This document shows positions 27,080 through 34,969 of a stretch of DNA of 64,000 nt, piece after piece. How positions within the stretch are numbered: the first letter of the stretch is position 1; each line of letters begins with the position of its first letter. The stretch is from Paludibacteraceae bacterium (lineage in GTDB: Bacteria > Bacteroidota > Bacteroidia > Bacteroidales > Paludibacteraceae). Below the pieces are notes generated by a model. The model was not told where the DNA came from. It made no database searches and saw only the letters and a program-made list of their open reading frames with translations. Both the position numbers and the translations under genes were made by a program. The DNA is taken from contig JAKSKW010000006.1 of the NCBI GenBank assembly GCA_024401495.1, positions 31,822-95,821 of the forward strand, in the 5' to 3' direction.

Positions 27080-29515
27080 TTAAAGATCTTTGTTGTCAAT
27101 CAATTTGTCGAAAAGGAACTCATTCTTCACCTTCACCTCATAATTGATGTTGATTTCCTTCTTTTCACCGGGAGCAAGATGAAGATTCCATTTCAAGATG
27201 CCCTCCTTATCGTTGACCTTAGCATTGCTCGACTCAAGAAGAGTGACTTTAGCCTCGTCGTTAGTGGCGACAGGAATCTGATCCTCCACTACGATATCCA
27301 CAGCCGTCTCCTTATTATTCTTGACCGTGATAACCCAGTTTCGTGTTACCTTCTTTGCCGTTCTCAACATCGACTTACGCTCTTTTGTCGACTTCAATAT
27401 ACGCTCCACTCCGATATTCTTCTCTTTACCTACAGAGAAGTGTAAAGTATCTTGAATCTCATTAGGAGTCCAGTAAGAATCACCAACGTATGTGTTATCC
27501 AAGAAGACTCGCAATTTACCCTTTAGCAACTCATAGTCGCGCCAATTAGGCACCTCAGCCAACATGTAGACATTCGGAGTAATCTTAGGAGCAGCATAAT
27601 AACTGAATTTAGCAGGTATACTTTGAGAACCCAGCGTCGCCTCATGTTCCGATCCGTCCGACGGGATTGTGTTCAACGTTGTCGATTCTGCTGTGTAATC
27701 CTGTAGTTTTGAGAAAGTGGACAAGTATAATCCTGAACCCACCTTAGATCCCTTCTTTGTGGTGATAAGAACCACTCCATTAGAGGCACGCGATCCATAT
27801 ATACCTGTCGCAGAAGCATCGTTCAAGACTTCCATTGTAAGGATATCAGAAGGATCAATTGATGCCATTGGATTTGTATTGGCACCATCTTTGCCTTTTA
27901 CCAATGGAATTCCGTCTACAACATACAAAGGCTCATCAGATCCAGATAATGAAGAAACTGCTCGTACACGTACTGAACCAGATGCTCCAGGTTGACCAGA
28001 TGAACTTGAGACTTGCACTCCAGCTATCCTTCCTGCCAACGCTTCATCAATAGATACAGTCTCCTTTGATCTCTTTTCCTTTGATCTACCCTTTTTTCCG
28101 TAACCAGTAACCACCAATTCTTCAAGCAGTTCTTCTTTCAATGTCACATTCATAATAGAGGATGTGGCACTTGTGATTTTACGAGTTGTTGTTTGATATC
28201 CAGAATAAGAGAACTCCAAGACAGCTCCTATAGGGACATCGATTTCATAGTTTCCATCTATGTCACTATTAGTGCCTTCCTTTGTTCCTTTGACAAGAAT
28301 ATTTGCAAATGGAAGAGGTTCACGTGAATCTCTTACGACACCTCTAATTCTAATTCTGTTTCCATAAATAGTCTTTGCATCCTCTTCCATAGTGACGTTA
28401 AGCATAACTACATTATCATTCTGGACACTTTTCTCAATACTCTTATGGCTGGCGTGCGTAAAAGTCAAACGGCTGTTTTCAGGAACCAAAATTTCATAAT
28501 AGCCAGAAGCATCTGTTTGAGCTGTGACATTGGTTGAATTACTCTTTACCAATACCCCTTGTATACTTCCACGGTTATCACGCACATTACCCATCACCTT
28601 CACCATCTTTTTCTCCGACGACGAAGATGATGAACTGCTGTAAGATTTAGGCAAAGTGTAGCGCTTCAACTCCGGACGGGCATTATTGTCGGATGGGTTA
28701 GTACGAGTGACAGTCATCTTCACGTCGTTCCAATCCTCCTTCGTATTTTGGTTGACCATCACCTTCTTTGTCACATCCATTGACGAGCTATTCTCAGAGA
28801 TTCTCAATTCAAAGAATGGAGTCCACTCAGCCTCTTTCACCACATAACTAAATTCAATATTCGTCTCACTTGGATTGTTTGACACCAGCGAGACGTAAAG
28901 AGCCGCCTTAGGCACCATTGATCTCTCATCCAAAAGTTTGATCTCTTGGCCAATATTTTTCTTCTCCGACTCAAGTTTTTTCTGGCTTTTGTTGTAGCCA
29001 ATCTGCAAGTCGACAATCTCATCCAAATCCTTACGAAGAAAAGCAGCGACGTCGGCTAACTTTGCCGCATCAAAACCCTTGCTTCCACCGATATCATTGT
29101 TATTGAGAAGAATAGTACGCTCACGATCCAGCACAGACTTGTAAGAGTCTATCAAATCAACAGAGTCATTGATAAGAGCAAGACGCTTCACCAACGAATC
29201 ATTGGCATGTGCGACGGAAGCACGGTTAGGCATCTCCATCTCCACCTTGACCTTACCCAAAGAGATATCTGAGTTGGTGACTCCAACCTGAATGGATTTT
29301 TGGTCGAAGACAGGGCTGAGCATCGGAATCTTCACAACTGTCACACCAGCCGGAATCTTCACATGGGCTTTACGGCTCACCAAAGCACCCTTCTTGTAGA
29401 CGGTAACCTTCTCTATTGAGGAATTGAAAGTAAGCGTATCTGCAGCAAAGGAGCTTTGCGTCGACAGACAAGCCATGAGCAATCCCCAAAGACGAAAGAA
29501 TTGTTTTTTTATCAT
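27080..29515 (-). CDS. DUF4139/MuiA-like protein with inserted SusC-type TonB plug domain
   Basis: An 811-residue exported protein; the ATG at 29515 gives a normal signal peptide (MIKKQFFRLWGLLMACLSTQ). DUF4140 and a coiled coil fill about residues 30-190. The first part of DUF4139 follows (YVVKEAEWTPFFELRI), then an insert of about 290 residues: two carboxypeptidase-D-like sandwiches (VMGNVRDNRGSIQGV near 305; IRGVVRDSREPLPFANILV near 390). Next come ELVVTGYGK and a TonB-receptor plug (about 490-590; SGQPGASGSVRVRA, PLYVVDGIPL, YGSRASNGVVLITTKKG). DUF4139 then resumes to the C-terminus (NLHLAPGEKKEININYEV). No beta-barrel is present. I did not expect a plug inside this family; function unknown. 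Confidence 0.85.
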   Translation of the reverse strand: MIKKQFFRLWGLLMACLSTQSSFAADTLTFNSSIEKVTVYKKGALVSRKAHVKIPAGVTVVKIPMLSPVFDQKSIQVGVTNSDISLGKVKVEMEMPNRASVAHANDSLVKRLALINDSVDLIDSYKSVLDRERTILLNNNDIGGSKGFDAAKLADVAAFLRKDLDEIVDLQIGYNKSQKKLESEKKNIGQEIKLLDERSMVPKAALYVSLVSNNPSETNIEFSYVVKEAEWTPFFELRISENSSSMDVTKKVMVNQNTKEDWNDVKMTVTRTNPSDNNARPELKRYTLPKSYSSSSSSSSEKKMVKVMGNVRDNRGSIQGVLVKSNSTNVTAQTDASGYYEILVPENSRLTFTHASHKSIEKSVQNDNVVMLNVTMEEDAKTIYGNRIRIRGVVRDSREPLPFANILVKGTKEGTNSDIDGNYEIDVPIGAVLEFSYSGYQTTTRKITSATSSIMNVTLKEELLEELVVTGYGKKGRSKEKRSKETVSIDEALAGRIAGVQVSSSSGQPGASGSVRVRAVSSLSGSDEPLYVVDGIPLVKGKDGANTNPMASIDPSDILTMEVLNDASATGIYGSRASNGVVLITTKKGSKVGSGLYLSTFSKLQDYTAESTTLNTIPSDGSEHEATLGSQSIPAKFSYYAAPKITPNVYMLAEVPNWRDYELLKGKLRVFLDNTYVGDSYWTPNEIQDTLHFSVGKEKNIGVERILKSTKERKSMLRTAKKVTRNWVITVKNNKETAVDIVVEDQIPVATNDEAKVTLLESSNAKVNDKEGILKWNLHLAPGEKKEININYEVKVKNEFLFDKLIDNKDL

Positions 29516-29541
29516 AAGAGAATATATTTTCAAACGGAATA

Positions 29542-29575
29542 CAAATTTAATAAATGAAAGAGACAGATAGCCAAA
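29542..29575 (-). promoter_or_regulatory. Promoter candidate for the DUF4139 operon
   Basis: Minus-strand TTTG (29572-29575) and TAAATTTG (29542-29549) are 22 bp apart, 26 bp before the ATG at 29515. It is divergent from the promoter of the lipoprotein gene on plus. Confidence 0.55.
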
Positions 29576-29635
29576 CAGCAATTATAATTATTGTTAAATT
29601 GAAAAATCATAAGATTCATACTGCTCAAAAAAGAT

Positions 29636-29643
29636 TATCTTTG
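29636..29643 (+). promoter_or_regulatory. -7 element of the divergent lipoprotein gene
   Basis: TATCTTTG matches TAnnTTTG, 18 bp before the ATG at 29662. The -33 element is not clear. Its position inside the longest open reading frame supports the downstream ATG as the true start. Confidence 0.5.
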
Positions 29644-29661
29644 CAAAAAAAAGAAAATAAA

Positions 29662-31884
29662 ATGAAATTTAGATTTGTAACAAGTGTACTTTTCTGCATG
29701 ATGCTCCTATTCACAGGTTGTAGCAATCCTGTAGTATCCAATCTCTTCGCCAAAATGGAAGAGTGTAAGGTGATGGGGGTGGTCAGAGATGAGAAAGGCA
29801 ACCCTATCAACGACGTGGAAATTGTTTCCGGAAGAGAGATTATCCGTACCAACGCACGAGGCGTATTCTCTCTTGACAAAGCGAAGGTTAAAGACGACCG
29901 TTGTGTGATCTCCTTTAAGAAAGATGGTTACTGCTCCGTTACTCGTTCTTGCTCTATGCAGGACATGCTGAACATGGATGTAATCATGCTAAAGAAAGAT
30001 GAATCAAATAAGAAGGTCTATGGAAAGGCTACCATGTCGAATAATGGAGGTGGAGAAGTTAAGGTAGGCAAGATGACAGTGAAAGTGCCAAGCGGTGCGG
30101 TCGACAGACTTGGAATGCCATACAAGGGAGATGTGACTGCAGAGGTTATCTACCTTGATCCTAACAACAAGGATTTCCAGACTGCAATGCCAGGAGGCGA
30201 CTTGGAAGCTACACGTAGCGACAACTCGTCGACTTTCCTTAAATCATACGGTATGGTCGACGTTACTCTTACAGACGAAAGAGGTAATGCTCTTCAATTA
30301 GGTAAGGACTCAGAAGCAGAGCTTACATTCCCAGTGCCAGCAGGTATGGAGAAGAACACTCCAGACTCTATTCCACTTTGGGCATTCAACGAAGACAAAG
30401 GTCTTTGGGAAGAGGAAGGAATGGCAAGATACGACGCCGAGGCTAAAGTCTACAAAGGTATGGTCAAGCATTTCTCTTGGCATAACCTTGACGTTCCATC
30501 TGAACGTGTGACTGTCAAAGGAAAGGTGCAGGATTGCGATGGCAACGGAATTGAAGGAGTAAAGGTGATCGTCGGACAGACATCAGCCTATACAAAAGCC
30601 AATGGAGAATACAGCGTCTTTATTCCACAGAATACTGACGTGGACATCTACGTGAAAAGCTGCGACTATTACAACTACAAGGAGGGCAAACCAGAGGTCG
30701 TAAAAGGCACTATGGACGCTGAGGTGGAGGCACCAACAGTGAAATTGCCTTGTATGTGTAATCTAACAGGTACAATTAAAAACTCATGTGGTGAGAGACC
30801 TCTTTCCACAGTGTATATTGATTATACAATCAACAAGGAGCAGTTTACAAGCGCTCCAGTATGGAGTAATCCTAACGACGGAACATTCACAATCAAGTTC
30901 CCTAAGAATGCGTCGTCGATGATGCTCCACGTCGAAACAAAGGATGGAAACTCTATTCCTCGCCCATATTTCAACATCAACGGTGACATCAACGCAGGAG
31001 AGATTGAGGTTTGTATAGAATCACAGGAAAAAGAGGTTTTGAACGTCACATACGGCGACAAGACATCTAAGATGGCTGTGAATGAGCAGACACTTGACGT
31101 TGCCAGTGATATCGGCGGTATCATGGGAGCAGTCACACAGATCATCAACCTATTCGGAGGTGGCGAAAAGATTGAATTATCACCTCGCTTCATTACTATT
31201 TCAAGCGCAAACGGCGACTCTGTTTTGACAATACATGTTAAAGATTTCGTTGAGGGACGCTCTACTTATGATGCGGAAGTGTCATACAGCGCTAATGGAA
31301 CCGAAGCTTCTGGTAAAGGTTTCTTCACAGTGGTGGAGAAGAAAGACAACAACACTTTGCTTACTCTTTCTTGCGCGTTGACAAGCGGTAAGAAGAACAC
31401 TCCTGTCACTATTGCCGGTATGTTCTCTATTCCTGATATGGTAAACGGCATGAAGGTAATGGGAAATATCGACCACATGCCAACAAGTTGCCCTTCTCTT
31501 CCAAAACCAATCTTCGCTACATTCCAGTATATGATCGACGGTCACTGGATCACAGGAGGAGTGTATAAGGAGACTGATTACGAGGGATTCAAAAACAAAT
31601 TGATTGAAGCAGGTGCAGAATGTGTTGAAGAAAAAACAGAAAAAGGTTTGTCGAGCGGTGTCTTCTACCACAAAGACTTTATGGTATCTATTGGTCCGTT
31701 AAGAATCCTTGTGATGGATAAGCCAACAAGCAAAGAAAAGAAGAAATACGAGATTACTTCTTATAACGACAAACAAAAGAAATACGAGAAAAAGCAAAGC
31801 GAGGAATTTGAGATTTCATTGCTTGAGAAAAAGGCAATCTACCAGACAGTTTCCACTCATCCTGTCATAATTAAGGAGAAATAA
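29662..31884 (+). CDS. Large multi-domain lipoprotein with carboxypeptidase-like and ZU5/FAM171-like regions
   Basis: 740 residues from the ATG at 29662, chosen because it gives a clean lipoprotein signal (MKFRFVTSVLFCMMLLFTGC, Cys20); the longer ORF start at 29554 would bury it. A carboxypeptidase-D-like sandwich follows (MGVVRDEKGNPINDVEIVSG). Next is a domain with GGGEVKVGKMTVKVPSGAV and FPVPAGMEKNTPDSIPLWAF resembling ZU5/FAM171-type beta domains. A second sandwich (VKGKVQDCDGNGIEGVKVIV), a third beta segment and a C-terminal alpha/beta region of unknown type complete it. The domain style matches the divergent DUF4139 proteins. Substrate or partner unknown. Confidence 0.78.
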   Translation: MKFRFVTSVLFCMMLLFTGCSNPVVSNLFAKMEECKVMGVVRDEKGNPINDVEIVSGREIIRTNARGVFSLDKAKVKDDRCVISFKKDGYCSVTRSCSMQDMLNMDVIMLKKDESNKKVYGKATMSNNGGGEVKVGKMTVKVPSGAVDRLGMPYKGDVTAEVIYLDPNNKDFQTAMPGGDLEATRSDNSSTFLKSYGMVDVTLTDERGNALQLGKDSEAELTFPVPAGMEKNTPDSIPLWAFNEDKGLWEEEGMARYDAEAKVYKGMVKHFSWHNLDVPSERVTVKGKVQDCDGNGIEGVKVIVGQTSAYTKANGEYSVFIPQNTDVDIYVKSCDYYNYKEGKPEVVKGTMDAEVEAPTVKLPCMCNLTGTIKNSCGERPLSTVYIDYTINKEQFTSAPVWSNPNDGTFTIKFPKNASSMMLHVETKDGNSIPRPYFNINGDINAGEIEVCIESQEKEVLNVTYGDKTSKMAVNEQTLDVASDIGGIMGAVTQIINLFGGGEKIELSPRFITISSANGDSVLTIHVKDFVEGRSTYDAEVSYSANGTEASGKGFFTVVEKKDNNTLLTLSCALTSGKKNTPVTIAGMFSIPDMVNGMKVMGNIDHMPTSCPSLPKPIFATFQYMIDGHWITGGVYKETDYEGFKNKLIEAGAECVEEKTEKGLSSGVFYHKDFMVSIGPLRILVMDKPTSKEKKKYEITSYNDKQKKYEKKQSEEFEISLLEKKAIYQTVSTHPVIIKEK

Positions 31885-31910
31885 AGGAATTTGGTATTCT
31901 TATAATAAAA

Positions 31911-31942
31911 AAGACGGTACTCAATCAACTGAGTACCGTCTT
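31911..31942. terminator. Bidirectional terminator between convergent genes
   Basis: AAGACGGTACTCA (31911-31923) pairs with TGAGTACCGTCTT (31930-31942), 13 bp perfect with a 6-base loop. A long T-run follows on minus and a shorter one on plus. Confidence 0.88.
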
Positions 31943-31985
31943 CATTTTAATAATCTTTTGACGGGACTTATATCCGTCATCTAAC

Positions 31986-33938
31986 CTAAATACTAACCTT
32001 TAATACCACCTTTGTCGATTTTAGTATATATGTACCGTTAGGCATTCCTTTCTCTTTCAATTTATTTGAGATTTCTGACTGATTAGACTCGATTTCACCG
32101 TATTTTCTACCGTTTGCATCGTAGATCTCAAACGACATAATCTCATTCGCGTCGACAAGACCAACAGAAGTAGGATCAACCTCAACAAAGACGAATTTAT
32201 CGATATTAATCCAATCACCAACAATGCTCATACGCAACGAATGCTCTCCTTCAGGCAACTTCTTCAAAGTGCGGGTCTTTGTATCAAGATAACTTTCCCA
32301 ATCATTGTCGTTAGGTGCTGTCTGAAGCATCTCTGTGACTTCTTCGCCATCAACAAGCAATTTGATTCCAGACTGTTCTCCACCTGATGACAATGTCGCA
32401 GTGACATCATAGAAAGCTTCCTTCTCAATATTCACTGTATAATCGAGCCACTCCTCTTTCTGAGCATAACCAACAGCATAATTGTTTTGCTGACCTTTGA
32501 TTGCATACACGTCGACACCAGTCTCCAAACGATATCCTTCTCCACGGTTCTGCTTATCCTTATCGTGGTAGGCTACACCCTCACTACCATTATCAAAATA
32601 TTCAGCCTCGATAGTTCCAGGAATTGTAAGAGCCTTCTCCAAGAATGGCGATCTTGGCACAGTTTCGCCAGGAGTGATATACAGACGGTAAGCGTAAAGA
32701 ATGCTAGCGACGTTGACTGGCACAGTAATCTTACCATTATTGACAGTATAGATATCAGTGGATAATGTCTGAGGACCAGCCACAGCCTTATCCTTATTCT
32801 CCCAAGTAACGACCTCAGTTGTCACCTCAACCTCACTTCCCATCCAATCAGGCAGACCATCAATAACAACGTCGACCATACCTGTATTCTTTCCACCAAG
32901 CACGACGCTTGCCTCACGCATCTTCTTGTTTACAGCAGCAAAACCATCCAATCCTTCGCTTTTATCATTTGGTGGAGTCACAGCAGCCATATAGCCTTCC
33001 ATGTCGCCATACCACTTATAAAGATGCCATCCTCCACCTTTCTCGTTGCTTGGAGTAAGCAAACTACCCAATCTACCGGGATATTGAGTAAACCACCACG
33101 AGATAGTCGCGCTCTCCACCTTGTGACGCTCAAACTTAGCAATGAATGGAACAGAGTAACCTGGACATCCCTCATATTTCTGAGTGTTTGCATCCGAACC
33201 AGCACAATACTCGTTTACACAAATTGGATAATCTGGCAAACCAAACTCTTTTTCAAGTTTACGAACATTCTCCACGGCTCCAGGAAGTCCACCGCTTCCC
33301 CACTGATGCCAACAAACAATATCTGGCAAACAGTTATTTTGCTTACAGAACGTAAAGAATTTTCTCATTCTCTCCTCTGTATAATAAGCGATAGCTGGGC
33401 CAACGATAGGCATATCAGGATCAATACGACGAAGTAATTCGTAAGTCGGTTTCCAAACAGTAGTAAGAAAATCTCCATTGGAATCGTTCCATGTGCCATA
33501 AGGTTCATTCCAAATCACATAGCTATGGAAATTATTAAGACCTGACTTTTTCTTACGATTCACACACTCCTCAACCTGCTGGAGCCAAGAATTCAAACCA
33601 GGCCACTTGTAAGGCCAGTAAGGAAGAATATCTGGGAGAGTAATCTGAACCTTAGCATCAGTACCTTTCAAACGCTCAGCCACTTTTATGGCATCACCAT
33701 ATGGATGCTGATTACCTTGTCCGCCGGCACCTGGCTGACAAAACATGGTACACTTCAAAGGAGCGATCATCGCATTTACGTCGACAGGATACTGCTCCGT
33801 TATCCCATAGAGTGAACCGGAGGCACAATGTGTAACCTGACGAATGCTGTCAGAAAGATTGACTTTCAAAGTCAAGTCTGCCGCATGGACCGACATTCCA
33901 CATGCCAATGCGAAAGTTGTAATGAGTTTAGCTTTCAT
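31986..33938 (-). CDS. Secreted clan GH-A-like glycoside hydrolase with CBM6-like domain
   Basis: 650 residues with a signal peptide (MKAKLITTFALACGMSVHA). Residues about 25-330 look like a (beta/alpha)8 barrel of clan GH-A: VIWNEPYGTW gives acid/base Glu145, and CVNEYCAG gives candidate nucleophile Glu243 two strands later, as in GH39 or related families. A beta-rich region follows (about 340-440), then a CBM6-like lectin (GTIEAEYFDNGSEGVAYHD, about 455-590) and a C-terminal tail ending NGTYILKSTKVVLKVSI. The tail resembles a degenerate type IX secretion sorting domain. GH family and substrate cannot be fixed by eye; a plant or algal polysaccharide is plausible. Confidence 0.8.
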   Translation of the reverse strand: MKAKLITTFALACGMSVHAADLTLKVNLSDSIRQVTHCASGSLYGITEQYPVDVNAMIAPLKCTMFCQPGAGGQGNQHPYGDAIKVAERLKGTDAKVQITLPDILPYWPYKWPGLNSWLQQVEECVNRKKKSGLNNFHSYVIWNEPYGTWNDSNGDFLTTVWKPTYELLRRIDPDMPIVGPAIAYYTEERMRKFFTFCKQNNCLPDIVCWHQWGSGGLPGAVENVRKLEKEFGLPDYPICVNEYCAGSDANTQKYEGCPGYSVPFIAKFERHKVESATISWWFTQYPGRLGSLLTPSNEKGGGWHLYKWYGDMEGYMAAVTPPNDKSEGLDGFAAVNKKMREASVVLGGKNTGMVDVVIDGLPDWMGSEVEVTTEVVTWENKDKAVAGPQTLSTDIYTVNNGKITVPVNVASILYAYRLYITPGETVPRSPFLEKALTIPGTIEAEYFDNGSEGVAYHDKDKQNRGEGYRLETGVDVYAIKGQQNNYAVGYAQKEEWLDYTVNIEKEAFYDVTATLSSGGEQSGIKLLVDGEEVTEMLQTAPNDNDWESYLDTKTRTLKKLPEGEHSLRMSIVGDWINIDKFVFVEVDPTSVGLVDANEIMSFEIYDANGRKYGEIESNQSEISNKLKEKGMPNGTYILKSTKVVLKVSI

Positions 33939-34062
33939 GATATCATATTTAGATTATAACCATAAAAGTATATATAAAAGAACTCTAGTATGGTAGATAG
34001 AAATAACAAAGAGGAAAGGTTAAAATATTGAGAAAAGAATTCGGAAATTTGTTAAACAAAAA

Positions 34063-34091
34063 AAACGGTGAATACGACGTATCCACCGTTT
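34063..34091 (-). terminator. Rho-independent terminator after the zinc metallopeptidase gene
   Basis: AAACGGTG (34063-34070) pairs with CACCGTTT (34084-34091), with a further ATAC/GTAT inner stem. The minus strand continues into a run of Ts. Confidence 0.85.
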
Positions 34092-34108
34092 ATATAAGAA
34101 TTAAAAAT

Positions 34109-34780
34109 TTATCTTCTCTTCATATAAATCATCACATAATACATCAAGTTTGCCAAACTTCCTAGTGCTGCGACGACGTATGTATAAGCTGCGGCTCTCA
34201 AAGCACCAGTCGCCATAGGAGTTGTCTGTCGATTAGTAATTCCAGCAGATTCCAACCATTTCACCGCTCTTTTGCTTGCGTCGATTTCAACAGGCAAAGT
34301 AACAAAGCTGAACAATGTAGTCATAGCAAACATCAATATACCAATTAGAAGAAGTTGTGGGAATACATTAATCAAAAGCATTCCTCCCAACAATACCCAT
34401 TGCATCCATTGAGATGAGAATGAGACTGCAGGCACCATAGCCGAACGCATTTTCAAGAATGAATAGGCAGTGGCATGTTGCACTGCGTGTCCACACTCGT
34501 GAGCCGCAACCGCCGCGGCAGCCACATTATGGCAGTTGTAGACCACGTCGCTTAGATTCAAAGTCTTATTGGTAGGATCATAATGATCTGTCAGTTTTCC
34601 GGACACACTCATAACTTTTACATCAAAGATTCCATTGTCATGAAGCATCTTTTCGGCGACTTCCTTACCTGTCATAGAAATAGGAGTCTTTGAATACTCA
34701 TCAAACTTGCTTTGCAAATTACTCTGAATAAGCCAGCTTATAAGAGCGATACCACCAAATATAATCCAGTATATTACCAT
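34109..34780 (-). CDS. Membrane zinc metallopeptidase (YugP/neutral zinc peptidase family)
   Basis: A 223-residue integral membrane protein. It starts with a TM helix (VIYWIIFGGIALISWLI), then a segment with the catalytic zinc motif HECGH in AVAAHECGHAVQHATAY near residue 91-99. Two or three more hydrophobic helices follow (WVLLGGMLLINVF, LLLIGILMFAMTTLF, and the C-terminal AAAYTYVVAALGSLANLMYYVMI). The order and length match the YugP-like Zn_peptidase_2 family. It is a single-gene unit with its own terminator. Substrates in Bacteroidota are unknown. Confidence 0.88.
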   Translation of the reverse strand: MVIYWIIFGGIALISWLIQSNLQSKFDEYSKTPISMTGKEVAEKMLHDNGIFDVKVMSVSGKLTDHYDPTNKTLNLSDVVYNCHNVAAAAVAAHECGHAVQHATAYSFLKMRSAMVPAVSFSSQWMQWVLLGGMLLINVFPQLLLIGILMFAMTTLFSFVTLPVEIDASKRAVKWLESAGITNRQTTPMATGALRAAAYTYVVAALGSLANLMYYVMIYMKRR

Positions 34781-34891
34781 AATTCAATAATTTTTATTTG
34801 TACTTATTTTCTAAATATATATCAAATTCTTTGCCAAAACATAAAAATCAAATTATATGACTTTTTGGCAGAGATAACACAAAATTAAATA

Positions 34892-34919
34892 AAAGAGGAG
34901 TGATCGCTCACTCCTCTTT
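34892..34919 (-). terminator. Terminator after the OmpA-family gene
   Basis: AAAGAGGAGTGA (34892-34903) pairs perfectly with TCACTCCTCTTT (34908-34919) around TCGC, with a T-rich tract on minus. A second, weaker hairpin (GACGC/GCGTC) lies at 34942-34960, closer to the stop codon. Confidence 0.85.
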
Positions 34920-34969
34920 CAATTGAAATTATGAATGAAACGACGCTACGTTATCGCGTCTTTTCGTTA

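Noticed and set aside
29554..29661. N-terminal extension of the large lipoprotein
   Set aside because: It overlaps the -7 element and would bury a clean lipoprotein signal; the ATG at 29662 is preferred.
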